From: DATESN01 sp035270785
GTDB taxonomy: Bacteria; Bacillota; Clostridia; Lachnospirales; Lachnospiraceae
NCBI GenBank assembly: GCA_035270785.1
Contig: DATESN010000026.1
Coordinates: 1-16,721, forward strand
Direction: 5' to 3'
Length of the DNA stretch: 16,721 nt
Below, piece by piece: positions 15,049 to 16,721 of this stretch. The notes beneath the pieces are model-generated. The model saw nothing but the letters and a program-made list of their open reading frames with translations. It was not told where the DNA came from and did no database searches. How positions within the stretch are numbered: position 1 is the first letter of the stretch; each line of letters starts with the position of its first letter. Made by a program: the position numbers and the translations under genes.

Positions 15049-16053
15049 ATGGATTTTGACCAAAAAACTGATTTAAACCACGTTCAAGACAATCTTTTGG
15101 AAGAGGTATCAGCAGAAAACAAGATAACGGATTCTACGATACTAAAGATTATTATGAGCAATTCGCAAGATACCATTTATTTCAAAGATATTAATTCTAA
15201 ATTTATAGCAAATAGTAAAGCTCACGCTATTCAATTTGGATTCGAGGATACTAAAAAATTAATGGGAATGAGTGATTTTGATTTTTTCCCAGAGGAATTT
15301 GCACAGGCTGCCCTACGTGATGAGATAAAGATTATGGAGACAGGGATACCTATCTTAGGGAAAATAGAAAAATGGGTTTCACCAGAAGGAAAATGTGTAT
15401 GGTTTTCAGCATCTAAATATCCAATTTTCAGTGATACTGGCGAGGTAATTGGGACTTGGGGAACTTCTAGAGATATTACATCATTGAAAGTAACACAAGA
15501 AGAATTGGCTCGATTAAATGAGAAATTAGAAGCAACTAATCTAAAATTACAGAAACTTTCGGATTTAGATGGCTTGTCAGAGTTATTTAATCAAAGAAGG
15601 TTTCATGAGGTTTTAGAGGAAAACATAGAGTTATACAGACAGAAAAGAGAACTAGGATTTAAAAATACGTTTAGTGTAATACTTATGGATATAGATGGAT
15701 TTAAGTTAATTAATGATAAATTTGGACATCCCATGGGTGATAGGGCAATTCGTTTTTTGTCCGACATAATACGTAAAAATAAAAGGGAAAATGATATTTG
15801 TTTTCGCTGTGGTGGCGATGAATTTGCAATGATACTCCTTGACACTGATATAAATGTTGCTAAGCATGTGGCTGAAAGACTTTGTAAAACCATTGAACAA
15901 AGTAGTTTTATTTTTGATGACAATGAAATTAATCTTACGATTAGTGTAGGGGTGGAAGACTATCAACAAGATGAGAGCATTGCTAAGTTGTTGATAAAAG
16001 TAGATAAAAAGTTATATATGTCAAAAGAACAAGGAAAGAATCAAGTTAACTAA
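15049..16053 (+). CDS. PAS-GGDEF diguanylate cyclase
   Basis: The 334-residue protein lacks membrane helices, so it is cytoplasmic. A PAS domain spans about 30-147: the NSQDTIYFKDINSKFIANSK opening, DFDFFPEE, and the closing GTWGTSRDITSLK. A short coiled-coil linker (about 148-170, EELARLNEKLEATNLKLQKL) leads to the GGDEF domain (171-334). The catalytic site is intact: MDIDGFKLINDKFGH and RCGGDEFAM (GGDEF at 255-259). The RxxD inhibitory site is present as R246-E-N-D249, so c-di-GMP product feedback is expected. The frame is open further upstream, but ATG 15049 has the AAGGGGG site eight bases before it and the upstream stretch overlaps the transporter end, so I take this start. It is probably transcribed from its own promoter. 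Confidence 0.93.
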   Translation: MDFDQKTDLNHVQDNLLEEVSAENKITDSTILKIIMSNSQDTIYFKDINSKFIANSKAHAIQFGFEDTKKLMGMSDFDFFPEEFAQAALRDEIKIMETGIPILGKIEKWVSPEGKCVWFSASKYPIFSDTGEVIGTWGTSRDITSLKVTQEELARLNEKLEATNLKLQKLSDLDGLSELFNQRRFHEVLEENIELYRQKRELGFKNTFSVILMDIDGFKLINDKFGHPMGDRAIRFLSDIIRKNKRENDICFRCGGDEFAMILLDTDINVAKHVAERLCKTIEQSSFIFDDNEINLTISVGVEDYQQDESIAKLLIKVDKKLYMSKEQGKNQVN

Positions 16054-16054
16054 A

Positions 16055-16102
16055 AGAATTAAAAACTAAATGAATTAAAAATTAAAAGAATTAAAAACTA
16101 AA
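16055..16102 (+). repeat. Three tandem 16-bp A/T-rich repeats
   Basis: Units 16055-16070 and 16087-16102 are identical (AGAATTAAAAACTAAA). The middle unit 16071-16086 differs at two positions. They start two bases after the GGDEF stop codon and precede the terminator. No function is evident; slippage-prone filler or a protein-binding array are both possible. Confidence 0.9.
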
Positions 16103-16123
16103 AAAAATAACAACAGATTTAGC

Positions 16124-16165
16124 GGGCAGACTGTGTTAATTACAGTGTGCCCTTTTATTGTTTTC
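16124..16165 (+). terminator. Intrinsic terminator after the PAS-GGDEF gene
   Basis: GGGCAGACTGT pairs with ACAGTGTGCCC (one G-G mismatch inside the stem) around a GTTAATT loop, followed by TTTTATTGTTTTC. It separates the cyclase from the receptor gene downstream. Confidence 0.85.
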
Positions 16166-16192
16166 ATTTGTTGTATTTAAAATCATAGCGAC

Positions 16193-16220
16193 TTGATGTA
16201 TATAAAATTAAAAATATGAT
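16193..16220 (+). promoter_or_regulatory. Candidate promoter for the receptor gene
   Basis: TTGATG (16193-16198) and TATGAT (16215-16220) with a 16-base spacer lie after the terminator and 85 bases before the ATG. The region is A/T-rich, so chance matches are easy. No motility-sigma consensus was clear. Confidence 0.4.
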
Positions 16221-16305
16221 AAAGCGATGTATTTTGCAAAAGGTAGTGGAAAGAATCAAGTACATTTTTTTATAAAGTAAAAGAAAATACAAGGAGGATA
16301 TGACA

Positions 16306-16721
16306 ATGAAAGTTAAATGGAAAATTGTAATTGCAACAGTGATAATGATATTAGGAATGACGGTAGTAAATAATTTATTTTTTAAATCAGAGGCAAGCCA
16401 ATTAATTGCAGAAGAGAATACTACAGAACTAGAGAATTATGCTAATATGGGGGTTCAATTATTAGAGACAACCTATCCAGGAAATTGGAAAGTGGAAAAT
16501 GGACAGTTATTTAAAGGAGATGTATTAATCAATGAAAATTATGAAATGATTGATGCATTTACAAAAGGATCGGAAGTACTGGCAACGATATTTTCAGGAG
16601 ATACCAGGGTATCAACGAATGTAACCGATGAAAAGGGAGAACGAATGATTAATACCCAAGCTTCACCACAAGTGATACAAGCAGTTTTAGCAGAAGGCAA
16701 AGCATATGTAGGAAATGCAAA
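16306..16721 (+). CDS. N-terminus of a Cache-type membrane sensor, probably a methyl-accepting chemotaxis protein (partial)
   Basis: The frame opens at ATG 16306 behind AAGGAGG (16291-16297) and runs off the right edge after 138 codons. It starts with a basic tip and one hydrophobic helix (about 6-25, WKIVIATVIMILGMTVV). An extracellular region follows with LIAEENTTELENYANMGVQLLE, a TTYPGNW segment, and SEVLATIFSGDTRVSTNV followed by GERMINTQASPQV. That last pattern is typical of the Cache domain in Firmicute chemoreceptors, which continue with TM2, HAMP and the signalling domain. Those parts lie outside the window, so a histidine kinase or another Cache sensor remains possible. Its neighbours, two c-di-GMP enzymes, fit a role in motility or surface behaviour. 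Confidence 0.75.
   Translation, partial: MKVKWKIVIATVIMILGMTVVNNLFFKSEASQLIAEENTTELENYANMGVQLLETTYPGNWKVENGQLFKGDVLINENYEMIDAFTKGSEVLATIFSGDTRVSTNVTDEKGERMINTQASPQVIQAVLAEGKAYVGNA

Noticed and set aside
16166..16305. Possible riboswitch or small RNA before the receptor gene
   Set aside because: The stretch is A/T-rich with no stable conserved stem; only a weak promoter and a ribosome site are supported.
1..16721. CRISPR array, tRNA, rRNA or insertion sequence
   Set aside because: No regularly spaced repeats, cloverleaf, rRNA motifs, transposase or terminal inverted repeats were seen. The only tandem repeats are in larC and after the second GGDEF gene.

Overview
The window is low-GC DNA with strong Shine-Dalgarno sites, tight head-to-tail operons and A/T-rich promoters. 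It carries anaerobe-type enzymes (a ferredoxin-domain aldo/keto reductase, a nickel-pincer cofactor pathway), c-di-GMP signalling and a chemoreceptor. Together these suggest a motile anaerobic Firmicute of the Lachnospiraceae/Clostridia type. That placement is an inference from gene content and protein style, not from a marker gene. Every gene I accept lies on the + strand.

Region 1 (1-1514) is a decayed heavy-metal locus. A P1B-type metal ATPase that enters from the left edge has lost its phosphorylation and nucleotide-binding domains. It is fused in frame to the back half of a heavy-metal-associated (HMA) domain. It is followed by a Crp/Fnr-type regulator broken by an internal deletion and a one-base frameshift. 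A strong terminator (1612-1653) closes the block.

Region 2 (1860-6173) holds a large membrane-bound sensor (Cache, PAS, GGDEF, then a degenerate HD-GYP-like domain). After it comes a two-gene cassette for a UvrX-type Y-family DNA polymerase and its usual YolD-like partner.

Region 3 (6189-11296) starts at a good promoter. It reads through a small hemerythrin-like protein, which has one iron ligand replaced by Gln, into a nucleoside catabolism operon: udp, deoD, deoC, deoB. These genes split nucleosides, isomerise pentose-1-phosphates to 5-phosphates and cleave deoxyribose-5-phosphate to glyceraldehyde-3-phosphate and acetaldehyde. An aldo/keto reductase with two 4Fe-4S motifs follows without an evident terminator.

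Region 4 (11323-14929) is larB-larC-larE with overlapping genes, for making the nickel-pincer nucleotide cofactor from nicotinic acid adenine dinucleotide. ywbE and an EamA-type transporter follow. LarC ends where its C-terminal (LarC2) half should begin and carries a very His-rich tandem repeat. Neither LarC2 nor the racemase LarA is in the window.

Region 5 (14948-16721) has a PAS-GGDEF diguanylate cyclase behind its own promoter, three 16-bp tandem repeats, a terminator, and the start of a membrane sensor that looks like a methyl-accepting chemotaxis protein running off the right edge. The two GGDEF proteins differ: the second has the product-inhibition RxxD site and the first does not.
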